Assembly (NCBI GenBank): GCA_013076295.1
Contig: RQOL01000372.1
Location: forward strand, 124,001-188,000
Reading direction: 5' to 3'
Length of the DNA: 64,000 nucleotides
Origin: Sanderia malayensis
Taxonomy: Eukaryota; Cnidaria; Scyphozoa; Semaeostomeae; Pelagiidae
Shown: in pieces, positions 49,747 through 63,800 of the stretch
Layout: every line of letters begins with the position of its first letter
Position numbering within the stretch: position 1 is the first letter of the stretch
Notes under the pieces: generated by a model
Databases searched by the model: none
What the model saw: the letters and a program-made list of their open reading frames with translations, nothing else
What the model was told of the DNA's origin: nothing
Program-made: the position numbers and the translations under genes

Positions 49747-50286
49747 GTAATTAAGTTCATTCCTTAAAAGTTCAGCAGTGGAACAAATCTTAAATGCTCT
49801 ATTAACTAATGTTTAAGAGTACTACGTTTCCAACTAACTGGTACAAAAGACTGCCAATGTAAATAAATATCATTATTAGTAGGTTTTCTGAATACTGTAG
49901 TTTCTGACAAATTATTTGAACGAATTAAATGTACGTCTAAAAACGAGATCTTATTATCACTTTCTAATTCATATGTGAAATTAATCTGCGGATGAAAATT
50001 ATTCAATATATTTAATACGTTAGTAATACAATCTCAGAGATAAGGGAAAAAGTATCATCAACATATCTATACCAAGGTGTCATCTGCTTGGATAGGGTTG
50101 GAATTAATGATGTTTCTAAATGTACCATGAAAATTCCTGCTAAAACTGGTCCAAGTGGTGATCCCATTGCCACTGCATCTGTTTGGATGTAAATTCCGTT
50201 CTTGTACGTGAAATGGACATTCTTAGTACATAATAGGAGCATTTCTTTCAATTCGTTTTTTGTAATCGTTTGTTTTATTATTACAA
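49747..50286 (-). pseudogene. Inverted partial Penelope RT copy, cut by the gap
   Basis: Reverse complement of 36887-37428. I count four differences in 542 bp: two substitutions (CAATTAATT to CATTTAATT, TTGTTAG to TTGTCAG) and two one-base deletions (TGAAGATT to TGAGATT near 50034; CTTAAAACATT to CTTAAACATT near 49812). Both deletions shift the frame. It carries RT motifs B (MGSPLGPVLAGIFM) and C (YRYVDDTF) and the FRKPTNNDIY segment; thumb, linker and GIY-YIG would lie in the gap. The 5' junction with satellite is at the same base as in the left copy. Confidence 0.93.
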
Positions 50287-50984
50287 CTTTTATTAGTGTA
50301 AATTGTGGGAATGAATGTTAATATTACTGAAAAAGTAACTAAAAGTGTATAACAAATTGCTTCTCCTGCTAAATTGACGTGGAATCATGCGCAATTTGTG
50401 GGATTCAATGTTAATTTTGATTATTGAAAGCTGCGGAAATAAAAATTGTTTTTTATTAGTGTAAATTGTGGGAATTAGTGTTATCTTTTATTCGTGTAAA
50501 TTGTGGGAATGAATTTTAATATTACTAAAAAAGTAACTAAAAGTGTATAACAATTTGTTCTCGCTGAATTGACGTGGAATCATGCGTAATTTGTGGGAAT
50601 GAATGTTAATTTTGATTAGTGTAAGTTGCGGGAATAAAAGTTAATTTTTGTTGGTGTAAATTGTGGGAATGAGTGTTATCTTTTATTAGTGTAAATTGTG
50701 GGAATGAATGTTAATGTTACTGAAAAAGGTAACTAAAAGTGTATAACAATTTGTTTTCGCTGAATTGGCTGGGAATCATGCGCAAATTTTGGGAATGAAT
50801 GTTAATTTTGATTAGTGTAAGTTGCGGGAATAAAAGTTGATTTTTATTGGTGTAAATTGTGGGAGGGAAAATTAATTTTTATTGGTGTAAATTGTGGGAA
50901 TGAGTGTTATCTTCTATTAGTGTAAATAGTGGGAAGGAATGTTAATATTACTGAAAAAAGTAACTAATAGTGTATAACAATTTG

Positions 50985-53900
50985 TTCTCCCTGAAAATGA
51001 CATCGAATCATGCGCAAATTGTGGGAATGAAACCTAATCTTGCTTAGTGTAAGTTGCGGGAATAAAAATTAATTTTTATTGGTGCAAATTGTGGGAATGA
51101 ATGTTAATATAACTGAAACAAGCAACTAGAAGTTTATAACAATTTGTTTTCGCTGAATCGACGTGGTGTCATGCGCAAATTGTGGGAATGAATGTTATTT
51201 TTGATTAGTGTAAGTTGCGGGAATAAAAGTTGATTTTTATTGGTGTAAATTGTGGGAATGAAAGTTAATTTTTATTAGTGTAAATTGTGGGAATGAGTGT
51301 TATCTTTTATTATTGTACATTGTGGGAATGAATGTTAACATAACTTAAAAAAGTAACTAAAAGTGTATAGCAATTTGTTGTGGCTGAATTGACGTGGAAT
51401 CATGCGCAAATTGTTTGAATGAATCCTAATTTTGATTAGTGTAAGTTTCGGGAAAAAAAGTTAATTTTTCTTGGTATAAATTGTGGGAGTGAATGTTATC
51501 TTTTATTAGTGTAAATTGTGGGAAGGAATGTTAATATTACTGAAAAAAGTAACTATAATGTATAACAATTTGTTCTGGCTGAATTGACGTGGAATCATGC
51601 GCAAATTGTGGGAATGAATGTTAATTTTGATTAGTGTGAGTTGCGGGAATAAAAGTTGATTTTTATTGGTGTAAATTGTCGGAATAAATGTTCATATAAC
51701 TGAAAAAAGTAACTAAAAGTGTATAACAATTTATTTTCGCTGATTTGACGTGGAATCATGCTCAAATTGTTGGAATGAATTTAATTTTGATTAATGTAAG
51801 TTGCGGAAATAAAAGTTGAATTTTATTGGTGTAAATTGTGTGAGGGAAAATTATTTTTTATTAGTGTAGTTTGTGGGAATGAGTGTTATCTTCTATTAGT
51901 GTAATTAGTGGGAAGGAATGTTAATATTACTGAAAAAAGTAACTAAAAGTGTATAACAACTTGTTCTGGCAGAATTGACATGGAATCATGCGCAAATTGT
52001 GGGAATGAATCCTAGTTTTGATTAGTGTAAGTTGCGGGAATAAAAGTTGATTTTTATTGGTGTAAATTGTGGGAATGAATGTTTATATTACTGAAAAAAG
52101 TAACTAATAGTGTATAACAATTTGTTCTCCCTGAAAATGACATCGAATCATGCGCAAATTGTGGGAATGAATCCTAATCTTGCTTAGTGTAAGTTGCGGG
52201 AATAAAAATTAATTTTTATTGGTGCAAATTGTGGGAATGAATGTTAATATAACTGAAACAAGCAACTAGAAGTTTATAACAATTTGTTTTCGCTGAATCG
52301 ACGTGGTGTCATGCGCAAATTGTGGGAATGAATGTTATTTTTGATTAGTGTAAGTTGCGGGAATAAAAGTTGATTTTTATTGGTGTAAATTGTGGGAATG
52401 AAAGTTAATTTTTATTAGTGTAAATTGTGGGAATGAGTGTTATCTTTTATTATTATACATTGTGGGAATGAATGTTAAACTGAAAAAAGTAACTAAAAGT
52501 GTATAGCAATTTGTTGTGGCTGAATTGACGTGGAATCATGCGCAAATTGTGGGAATGAATCTAAATAAATTGTAGGAATGAATGTTAATATTACTCAAAA
52601 AGTAACTAAATGTGTATAACAATTTGTTTTCGCTGAATTGACATGAATCATGCGCAAATTGTGGGGATGAATCCTAATTTTGATTAGTGTAAGTTGCGGG
52701 AATAAAAGTTGTTTTTTATTGGTGTAAATTGTGGGAATGATAGGTAAATTTTATTAGTGTAAATTGTGGGAATTAGTGTTATCTTTTATTAGTGTAAATT
52801 GTGGGAATGAATGTTAATATTACTGAAAAAGTAACTAAAAGAGTATAACAATTTGCTTTCGCTGAATTGACGTGGAATCATGCGCAAACTGTGGGAATGA
52901 ATCCTAATTTTGATTAGTGTAAGTTTCGGGAAAAAAAGTTAATTTTTATTGGTATAAATTGCGGGAATGAATGTTATCTTTATTATTGTAAATTGTGGGA
53001 ATGAATGTTAATATTACTGAAAAAGTAACTAAAAGAGTATAACAATTTGTTCTCGCTGAATTGACGTGGAATCATGCGCAAATTGTGGGAATGAATGTTA
53101 ACTTTGATTAGTGCAAGTTACGGGAATAAAAGTTGATTTTTATTGGTGTGAACTGTGGGAATGAATATTTATATAACTGAAAAAAGTAACTAAAAGTGTA
53201 TAACAATTTGTGTTCGCTGAATTGACGTGGAATTATGCGCAAATTGTGGGAATGAATCTTAATTTTGATTAGTGTAAGTTTCGGGAAAAACAATTAATTT
53301 TTATTGGTATAAATTGTGGGAATGAATGTTATCTTCATTATTGTAAATTGTGGGAATGAATGTTAATATTACTGAAAAAAGTAACTAAAAGTGTATAACA
53401 ATTTGTTCTCGCTGAATTGACGTGGAATCATGCGCAAATTGTGGGAATGAATGTTAACTTTGATTAGTGCAAGTTACGGGAATAAAAGTTGATTTTTATT
53501 GGTGTGAACTGTGGGAATGAATGTTTATATAACTGAAAAAAGTAACTAAAAGTGTATAACAATTTGTGTTCGCTGAATTGACGTGGAATTATGCGCAAAT
53601 TGTGCGAATGAATCCTAATTTTGATTTGTGTAAGTTGCGGGAAAAAATGTTAATTTTTTTTGGTGTAAATTGTGGGAATGAATGTTAATGTAACTGGAAC
53701 AAGTAACTAAAAGTGTATAACAATTTGTTTTCGCTGAATTGACGTGGAATCATGCGCAAATTGTGGGAATGAATTTAATTTTGATTAGTGTAAGTTGCGG
53801 GAATAAAAGTTGATTTTTATTGGTTTAAATTGTGGGAATGAAAGTTAATTTTTATTAGTGTAAATTGTGGGAATGAGTGTTATCTTTTATTATTGTAAAT

Positions 53901-54830
53901 TGTGGGAATAAATGTTAACATTACTGAAAAAAGTAACTGAAAGTGTATAACAATTTGTTCTGGCTGAATTGACGTGGAATCATGCGCAAATTGTGGGAAT
54001 GAATCTAAATAAATTGTAGGAATGAATGTTAATATTACTCAAAAAAGTAACTAAATATGCATAACAATTTTTTTTCGCTGAAGTGACATGGAATCATGCT
54101 CAAATTGTGGGAATGAATCCTAATTTTGATTAGTGTAAGTTGCGGGAATAAATATAAATTTTTATTTGTGTAAATTGTGGGAATGAATGTTTACATAACT
54201 GAAAAAAGTAACTAAATATGTATAACAATTTTTTTTCGCTGAAGTGACATGGAATCATGCTCAAATTTTGGGAATGAATCCTAATTTTGATTAGTGTAAG
54301 TTGCGGGAATAAAAGTAAATTTTTTATTTGTGTAAATTGTGGGAATGAATGTTTATATAACTGAAAAAAGTAACTAAAAGTGTATAACAATTTGTTTTCG
54401 CTGAATTGAAGTCGAATCATGCGCAAATTGTGGGAATGAATTTAATTTTGATTAGTGTAAGTTGCGGGAATAAAAGTTGATTTTTATTGGTGTAATTTGT
54501 GGAAGGGAAAATTAATTTTTATTAGTATAAATTGTGGGAATGAGTGTTATCTTTTATTAGTGTAAATAGTGGGAAGGAATGTTAATATTACTGAAAAAAG
54601 TAACTAAAAGTGTATAACAACTTGTTCTGGCAGAATTGACATGGAATCATGCGCAAATTGTGGGAATGAATCCTAGTTTTGATTAGTGTAAGTTGCGGGA
54701 ATAAAAGTTGATTTTTATTGGTGTAAATTGTGGGAATGAATGTTTATATTACTGAAAAAAGTAACTAATAGTGTATAACAATTTGTTCTCCCTGAAAATG
54801 ACATCGAATCATGCGCAAATTGTGGGAATG
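50985..54830 (-). repeat. Three dispersed copies of the ttctccctgaaaatgac satellite variant
   Basis: A private variant block (aactaatagtgtataac, ttctccctgaaaatgacatc, taatcttgcttagtgtaag, then caagcaactagaagtttat) occurs near 50985, 52127 and 54786. The left arm has only two counterparts (31395 and 35700). The copy at 50985 sits in about 0.65 kb that is absent from the mirrored position in the left arm, marking a right-arm-specific insertion or a left-arm deletion. Confidence 0.75.
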
Positions 54831-55560
54831 AATCCTAATCTTGCTTAGTGTAAGTTGCGGGAATAAAAATTAATTTTTATTGGTGCAAATTGTGGGAATG
54901 AATGTTAATACAACTGAAACAAGCAACTAGAAGTTTATAACAATTTGTTTTCGCTGAATCGACGTGGTGTCATGCGCAAATTGTGGGAATGAAAGTTAAT
55001 TTTTATTAGTGTAAATTGTGGGAATGAGTGTTATCTTTTATTATTATACATTGTGGGAATGAATGTAAACATAACTGAAAAAAGTAACTAAAAGTGTATA
55101 GCAATTTGTTGTGGCTGAATTGACGTGGAATCATGCGCAAATTGTGGGAATGAATATAAATAAATTGTAGGAATGAATGTTAATATTACTCAAAAAAGTA
55201 ACTAAATGTGTATAACAATTTGTTTTCGCTGAATTGACATGAATCATGCGCAAATTGTGGGGATGAATCCTAATTTTGATTAGTGTAAGTTGCGGGAATA
55301 AAAGTTGATTTTTGTTGGTGTAAATTGTGGGAATGATAGGTAAATTTTATTAGTGTAAATTGTGGGAATTAGTGTTATCTTTTATTAGTGTAAATTGTGG
55401 GAATGAAAGTTAATATTACTGAAAAAGTAACTAAAAGAGTATAACAATTTGCTTTCGCTGAATTGACGTGGAATCATGCGCAAACTGTGGGAATGAATCC
55501 TAATTTTGATTAGTGTAAGTTTCGGGAAAAAAATTAATTTTTATTGGTATAAATTGTGGG

Positions 55561-57886
55561 AATGAATGTTATCTTTATTATTGTAAATTGTGGGAATGAA
55601 TGTTAATATTACTGAAAAAAGTAACTAAAAGTGTAAAACAATTTGTTCTCGCTGAATTGACGTGGAATCATGTGCAAATTGTGGGAATGAATGTTAACTT
55701 TGATTAGTGCAAGTTACGGGAATAAAAGTTGATTTTTATTGGTGTGAACTGTAGGAATGAATGTTTATATAACTGAAAAAAGTAACTAAAAGTGTATAAC
55801 AATTTGTGTTCGCTGAATTGACGTGGAATTATGCGCAAATTGTGGGAATGAATTTAATTTTGATTAGTGTAAGTTGCGGGAATAAAAGTTGATTTTTATT
55901 GGTGTACATTGTGGGAATGAATGTTTATATAACTGAAAAAGTAACTAAAAGTGTATAAGAATTTGTTTTCGCTGAATTGACATCGAATCATGCGCAAATT
56001 GTGCGAATGAATCCTAATTTTGATTAGTGTAAGTTGCGGGAAAAAATGTTAATTTTTTTTTGTGTAAATTGTGGGAATGAATGTTAATGTAACTGGAACA
56101 AGTAACTAAAAGTGTATAACAATTTGTTTTCGCTGAATTGACGTGGAATCATGCGCAAATTGTGGGAATGAATTTAATTTTGATTAGTGTAAGTTGCGGG
56201 AATAAAAGTTGATTTTTATTGGTGTACATTGTGGGAATGAATGTTTATATAACTGAAAAAAGTAACTAAAAGTTTATAACAATTTGTTTTTGCTGAATTG
56301 ACGTGGAATCATGCGCAAATTATGGGAGTGAATCCTAGTTTTGATTAGTGTAAGTTGCGGGAATAAAAGTTGATTTTTATTGGTGTAAATTGTGGGAATG
56401 AATTCAAAATTTGATTAGTGTAAGTTGCGGGAAAAAAAGTTAATTTTTTTGGTGTAAATTGTGGGAATGAATGTTTATGTAACTGAAAAAAGTAACTAAA
56501 AGTGTATAAAATTTGTTTTCGCTGAATTGACGTCGAATCATGCGCAAATTGTGGGAATGAATTTAATTTTGATTAGTGTAAGTTGCGTGAGTAAAAAGTT
56601 GATTTTTATTGGTGTAAATTGTGGAAGGGAAAATAAATTTTTATTAGTATAAATTGTGGGAATGAGTGTTATCTTTTATTAGTGTAAATAGTGGGAAGGA
56701 ATGTTAATATTACTGAAAAAAGTAACTAAAGGCGTATAACAATTTGTTCTCGCCAAATTGACATCGAATCATGCGCAAATTGTGGGAATTAATCCTAATT
56801 TTGATTAGTGTAAGTTGCGGGAAAAAAAGTTAATTTTTATTGGTGTAAATTGTGGGAATGAATGTTATCTTTATTATTGTAAATTGTGGGAATGAATGTT
56901 AATATTACTGAAAAAAGTAACTAAAAGTGTATAACAATTTGTTCTCGCTGAATTGACGTGGAATCATGCGCAAATTGTGGGAATGAATGTTAACTTTGAT
57001 TAGTGCAAGTTACGGGAATAAAAGTTGATTTTTATTGGTGTGAACTGTGGGAATGAATGTTTATATAACTGAAAAAAGTAACTAAAAGTGTATAACAATT
57101 TGTGTTCGCTGAATTGACGTGGAATTATGCGCAAATTGTGGGAATGAATTTAATTTTGATTAGTGTAAGTTGCGGGAATAAAAGTTGATTTTTATTGGTG
57201 TACATTGTGGGAATGAATGTTTATATAACTGAAAAAGTAACTAAAAGTGTATAAGAATTTGTTTTCGCTGAATTGACATCGAATCATGCGCAAATTGTGC
57301 GAATGAATCCTAATTTTGATTAGTGTAAGTTGCGGGAAAAAATGTTAATTTTTTTTTGTGTAAATTGTGGGAATGAATGTTAATGTAACTGGAACAAGTA
57401 ACTAAAAGTGTATAACAATTTGTTTTCGCTGAATTGACGTGGAATCATGCGCAAATTGTGGGAATGAATTTAATTTTGATTAGTGTAAGTTGCGGGAATA
57501 AAAGTTGATTTTTATTGGTGTACATTGTGGGAATGAATGTTTATATAACTGAAAAAAGTAACTAAAAGTTTATAACAATTTGTTTTTGCTGAATTGACGT
57601 GGAATCATGCGCAAATTATGGGAGTGAATCCTAGTTTTGATTAGTGTAAGTTGCGGGAATAAAAGTTGATTTTTATTGGTGTAAATTGTGGGAATGAATT
57701 CAAAATTTGATTAGTGTAAGTTGCGGGAAAAAAAGTTAATTTTTTTGGTGTAAAATGTGGGAATGAATGTTTATATAACTGAAAAAAGTAACTAAAAGTG
57801 TATAAAATTTGTTTTCGCTGAATTGACGTCGAATCATGCGCAAATTGTGGGAATGAATTTAATTTTGATTAGTGTAAGTTGTGGAA
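55561..57886 (-). repeat. Higher-order satellite duplication, 1,296-bp period (right arm)
   Basis: Blocks 55561-about 56590 and 56857-about 57886 match at a constant offset of 1,296 bp. They share gtgtataagaatttg (55951 and 57247), aattcaaaatttgattag and gtgtataaaatttg. The same 1,296-bp spacing separates mirrored landmarks in the left arm (28940 and 30236). Confidence 0.8.
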
Positions 57887-60800
57887 ATAAAAGTTGATTG
57901 TAATTGGTGTAAATTGTGGGAGGAAAATTAATTTTTATTAGTGTAAATTGTGGGAATGAGTGTTATCTTTTATTAGTCTAAATAGTGGGAGGGAATGTTA
58001 ATATTACTGAAAAAAGTAACTAAAAGTGTATAACAATTTGTTCTCGCTGAATTGACAACGAATCATGCGCAAATTGTAGGAATGAATACTAATTTTGATT
58101 AGTGTAAATTGCGGGAAAAAAAGTTAATTTTTTTTGGTGTATATTGTGGGAATGAATGTTAATATAACTGGAACAAGTAACTACAAGCGTATAACAATTT
58201 GTTTTCGCTGAATTGACGTGGAATCATGCCCAAATTGTGGGAATGAATTTAATTTTGATTAGTGTAAGTTGCGGGAAGAAAAGTTGATTTTTATTGGTGT
58301 AAATTGTGGCAGGGAAAATTAATTTTTATTAGTGTAAATTGTGGGAATGAGTGTTATCTTTTATTAGTGTAAATAGTGGGAAGGAATGTTAATATTACTG
58401 AAAAAAGTAACTAAAAGTGTATAATAATTTGTTCCGCCTGAATTGACGTGGAATCATGCGCAAATTGTGGGAATGAATCTAAATAAATTGTAGGAATGAA
58501 TGTTAATATTACTCAAAAAAGTAACTAAATGTGTATAACAATTTGTTTTCGCTGAATTGACATGGAATCATGCGCAAATTGTGGGAATGAATCTTAATTT
58601 TGATTAGTGTAAGTTGCGGGAAAAAAAGTTAATTTTTCTTGGTATAAATTGTGGGAATGAATGTCAATATAACTGGAACAAGTAACTAAAGTGTATAACA
58701 ATTTGTTCTCGCTGAATTGACATGGAATCATGCGCAAATTGTGGGAATGAATCCTAATTTTCATTAGTGTGGGTTGCGGGAAAAACGTTAATTTTTATTG
58801 GTGTAAATTGTGGGAATGAATGTTAATATAACTGGAACAAGCAACTAGAAGTTTATAACCATTTGTTTTCGCTGAATCGGCGTGGTGTCATGCGCAAATT
58901 GTGGGAATGAATGTTATTTTTGATTAGTGTAAGTTGCGGGAATAAAAGTTGATTTTTATTGGTGTAAATTGTGGGAATGAATTCAAAATTTGATTAGTGT
59001 AAGTTGCGGGAAAAAAAGTTAATTTTTTTTGGTGTAAATTGTGGGAATGAATGTTTATAAAATTGAAAAAAGTAACTAAAAGTGTATAACAATTTGTTTT
59101 CGCTGAATAGACGTGGAATCCTGCGCAAATTGTGGGAATGAATTTAATTTTGATTAGTGTAAGTTGCGGGAATAAAAGTTGATTTTTATTGGTGTACATT
59201 GTGGGAATGAATGTTTATATAACTGAAACAAGTAACTAAAAGTGTATAACAATTTGTTCCCGCTGAATTGACATGGAATCAAGCGCAAATTGTGGGAATG
59301 AATCTAAATAAATTGTGGGAATGAATGTTAATATTACTCAAGAAAGTAACTAAAAGTGCATAACAATTTGTTTTCGCTGAATTGACATGGAGTCATGCGC
59401 AAATTGTGGGAAGGAATCCGAATTTTGATTAGTGTAGGTTGCGGGAATAAAAGTTAATTTTTGTTGGTGTAAATTGTTGGAATGAATCCTAATTTTGATT
59501 AGTGTAAGTTGCGGGAATAAAAGTTAATTTTTATTAGTGTAAATTGTGGGAATGAATGTTAATATAACTGAAACAAGTAACTAAAAGTGTATAACAATTT
59601 GTTCTCGCTGAATTGACGTGGAATCATGCGCAAATTGTGGGAATGAATTTAATTTTGATTAGTGTAAGTTGCGGGAATAAAAGTTGATTTTTATTGGTGT
59701 AAATTGTGGGAATGAAAGTTAATTTTTATTAGTGTAAATTGTGGGAATGATTGTTATCTTTTATTATTGTAAATTGTGTGAATGAATGTTAATATTACTC
59801 AAAAAAGTAACTAAAAGTGCAAAACAATTTGTTTTCGCTAAATTGACATGGAGTCATGCACAAATTGTGGGAATGAATCCTAATTTTGATTAGTGTAAGT
59901 TGCGGGAATAAAAGTGAATTTTTATTAGTGTAAATTGTGGGAATGAATGTTTAAATAACTGAAAAAAGTAACTAAAAGTGTATAACAATTTGTTTTCGCT
60001 GAATTGACGTGGAATCATGCGCAAATTGTGGGAATGGATTTAATTTTGATTAGTGTAAGTGGCGGGAATAAAAGTTGATTTTTATTGGTGTACATTGTGG
60101 GAGGGAAATTTAGTTTTTATTAGTGTAAATTGTGGGAATGAGTGTTATCTTTTGTTAGTGTAAATAGTTGGAAGGAATGTTAATATTACTGAAAAAAGTA
60201 ACTAAAAGTGTATAACAATTTGTTTTCGCTGAATTGACGTGGAATCATGCGCAAATTGTGGGAATGAATCCTAATTTTGATTAGTGTAAGTTGCGGGAAT
60301 AAAAGTGAATTTTTATTAGTGTAAATTGTGGGAACGAATGTTTAAATAACTGAAAAAAGTAACTAAAAGTGTATAACCATTTGTTTTCGCTGAATTGACG
60401 TGGAATCATGCGCAAATTGTGGGAATGAATTTAATTTTGATTAGTGTAAGTTGCGGGAATAAAAGTTGATTTTTATTGGTGTACATTGTGGGAGGGAAAA
60501 TTAGTTTTAATTAGTGTAAATTGTGGGAATGAGTGTTATCTTTTATTAGTGTAAATAGTGGGAAGGAATGTTAATATTACTGAAAAAAGTAATTAAAAGT
60601 TTATAACAATTTGTTTTCGCTGAATTGACGTGGAATCATGCGCAAATTGTGGGAATGGATTTAATTTTGATTAGTGTAAGTGGCGGGAATAAAAGTTGAT
60701 TTTTATTGGTGTACATTGTGGGAGGGAAAATTAGTTTTTATTAGTGTAAATTGTGGGAATGAGTGTTATCTTTTGTTAGTGTAAATAGTTGGAAGGAATG

Positions 60801-63800
60801 TTAATATTACTGAAAAAAGTAACTAAAAGTGTATAACAATTTGTTTTCGCTGAATTGACGTGGAATCATGCGCAAATTGTGGGAATGAATCCTAATTTTG
60901 ATTAGTGTAAGTTGCGGGAATAAAAGTGAATTTTTATTAGTGTAAATTGTGGGAATGAATGTTTAAATAACTGAAAAAAGTAACTAAAAGTGTATAACCA
61001 TTTGTTTTCGCTGAATTGACGTGGAATCATGCGCAAATTGTGGGAATGAATTTAATTTTGATTAGTGTAAGTTGCGGGAATAAAAGTTGATTTTTATTGG
61101 TGTACATTGTGGGAGGGAAAATTAGTTTTAATTAGTGTAAATTGTGGGAATGAGTGTTATCTTTTATTAGTGTAAATAGTGGGAAGGAATGTTAATATTA
61201 CTGAAAAAAGTAACTAAAAGTTTATAACAATTTGTTCTCGCTGAATTGACATCGAATCATGCGCAAATCGTGCGAATGAATCCTAATCTTGATTAGTGTA
61301 AGTTGCGTGAATAAAAGTTAATTTTTATTGGTAAAAATTGTGGGAATGAATGTTTATATAACTGAAAAAAGTAACTAAAAGTGTATAACAATTTGTTTTC
61401 GCTGAATTGACGTGGAATCATGCGCAAATTGTGGGAATGAATCCTAATTTTGATTAGTGTAAGTTGCGGGAATAAAAGTTAATTTTTTTTGGTGTAAATT
61501 GTGGGAATGAATGTTAATACAACTGAAACAAGTAACTAATAGTGTATAAGAATTTGTTTTCGCTGAATTGACGTGGTGTCATGGGCAAATTGTGGGAATG
61601 AATTTGTTTTTGATTAGTGTAAGTTGCGGGAATAAAAGTTGATTTTTATTGGTGTACATTGTGGGAGGGAAAATTAGTTTTAATTAGTGTAAATTGTGGG
61701 AATGAGTGTTATCTTTTATTAGTGTAAATAGTGGGAAGGAATGTTAATATTACTGAAAAAAGTAACTAAAAGTTTATAACAATTTGTTCTCGCTGAATTG
61801 ACATCGAATCATGCGCAAATCGTGCGAATGAATCCTAATCTTGATTAGTGTAAGTTGCGTGAATAAAAGTTAATTTTTATTAGTAAAAATTGTGGGAATG
61901 AATGTTTATATAACTGAAAAAAGTAGCTAAAAGTGTATAACAATTTGTTTTCGCTGAATTGACATAGAATCATGCGCAAATTGTGGGAATGAATCCTAGT
62001 TTTGATTAGTGTATGTTGCGGGAATAAAAGTTGATTTTTATTGGTGTAAATTAGGGGGAATGAAAGTTAATTTTTATTAGTTTAAATTGTGGGAAAGAGT
62101 GTTATCTTTTATTAGTGTAAATAGTGGGAAGGAATGTTAATATTACTGAAAAAAGTAACTAAAAGTGTATAACAATTTGTTCTCGCTGAATTGACATCGA
62201 ATCATGGGCAAATTGTTGGAATGATTCCTAATTTTGATTAGTGTAAGTTGCGGGGAAAAAAGTTAATTTTTTTTGGTGTAAATTGTGGGAAAGAATCCTA
62301 AATTTGATTAGTGTAAGTTGCGGGAATAAAAGTTGATTTTTATTGGTGTACATTGTTGGAGGGAAAATTAGTTTTTATTAGTGTAAATTGTGGGAATGAG
62401 TGTTATCTTTTATTAGTGTAAATAGTGGGAAGGAATGTTAATATTACTGAAAAAAGTAACTAAAAGTGTATAACAATTTGTTCTCGCTGAATTGACGTGG
62501 AATCATGCGCAAATTCTGGGAATGAATATAAAAAAATTCAAGGAATGAATGTTAATATTACCGAAAAAGATAACTAAAAGTGTATAACAATTTGTTCTCG
62601 CTGAATTGACATCGAATCATGGGCAAATTGTTGGAATGAATCCTAAATTTGATTAGTGTAAGTAGCGGGAATAAAAGTTAATTTTTATTGGTGTAAATTG
62701 TGGGAATGAATGTTTATATAACTGAAAAAAGTAACTAAAAGTGTATAACAATTTGTTTTCGCTGAATTGACGTGGAATCATGCGCAAATTGTGGGAATGA
62801 ATTTAATTTTGATTAGTGTAAGTTGCGGGAATAAAAGTTGATTTTTATTGGTGTACATTGTGGGAGGGAAAATTAGTTTTTATTAGTGTAAATTGTGGGA
62901 ATGAGTGTTATCTTTTATTAGTGTAAATAGTGGGAAGGAATGTTAATATTACTGAAAAAAGTAACTTAAGGTGTATAACAATTTGTTCTCGCTGAATTGA
63001 CATCGAATCTTGCGCAAATTGTGGGAATGAATCCTAATCTTGATTAGTGTAAGTTGCGGGAATAAAAGTTAATTTTTATTAGTATAAATTGTGGGAATGA
63101 ATGTTTATATAACTGAAACAAGTAACTAAAAGTGTATAACAATTTGTTCTCGCTGAATTGACATGGAATCAAGCGCAAATTGTGGGAATGAATCTAAATA
63201 AATTGTGGGAATGAATGTTAATATTACTCAAAAAAGTAACTAAAAGTGCATAACAATTTGTTTTCGCTGAATTGACATGGAGTCATGCGCAAATTGTGGG
63301 AATGAATCCTAATTTTGATTAGTGTATGTTGCGGGAATAAAAGTTAATTTTTATTGGTGTAAATTGTGGGAATGAATGTTAATATAACTGAAACAAGTAA
63401 CTAAAAGTGTATAACAATTTGTTCTCGCTGAATTGACATCGAGTCATGCGCAAATTGTGGGAATGAATCCTAATCTTGATTAGTGTAAGTTGCGGGAATA
63501 AAATTTAATTTTTATTAGTATAAATTGTGGGAATGAATCCTAATTTTGATTAGTGTAAGTTGCGGGAATAAAAGTTAATTTTTATTGGTGTAAATTGTGG
63601 GAATGAATGTTAATATAACTGAAACAAGTAACTAAAAGTGTATAACAATTTGTTCTCGCTGAATTGACATCGAGTCATGCGCAAATTGTGGGAATGAATC
63701 CTAATCTTGATTAGTGTAAGTTGCGGGAATAAAAGTTAATTTTTATTAGTATAAGTTGTGGGAATGAATGTTTATATAACTGAAACAAGTAACTAAAAGT

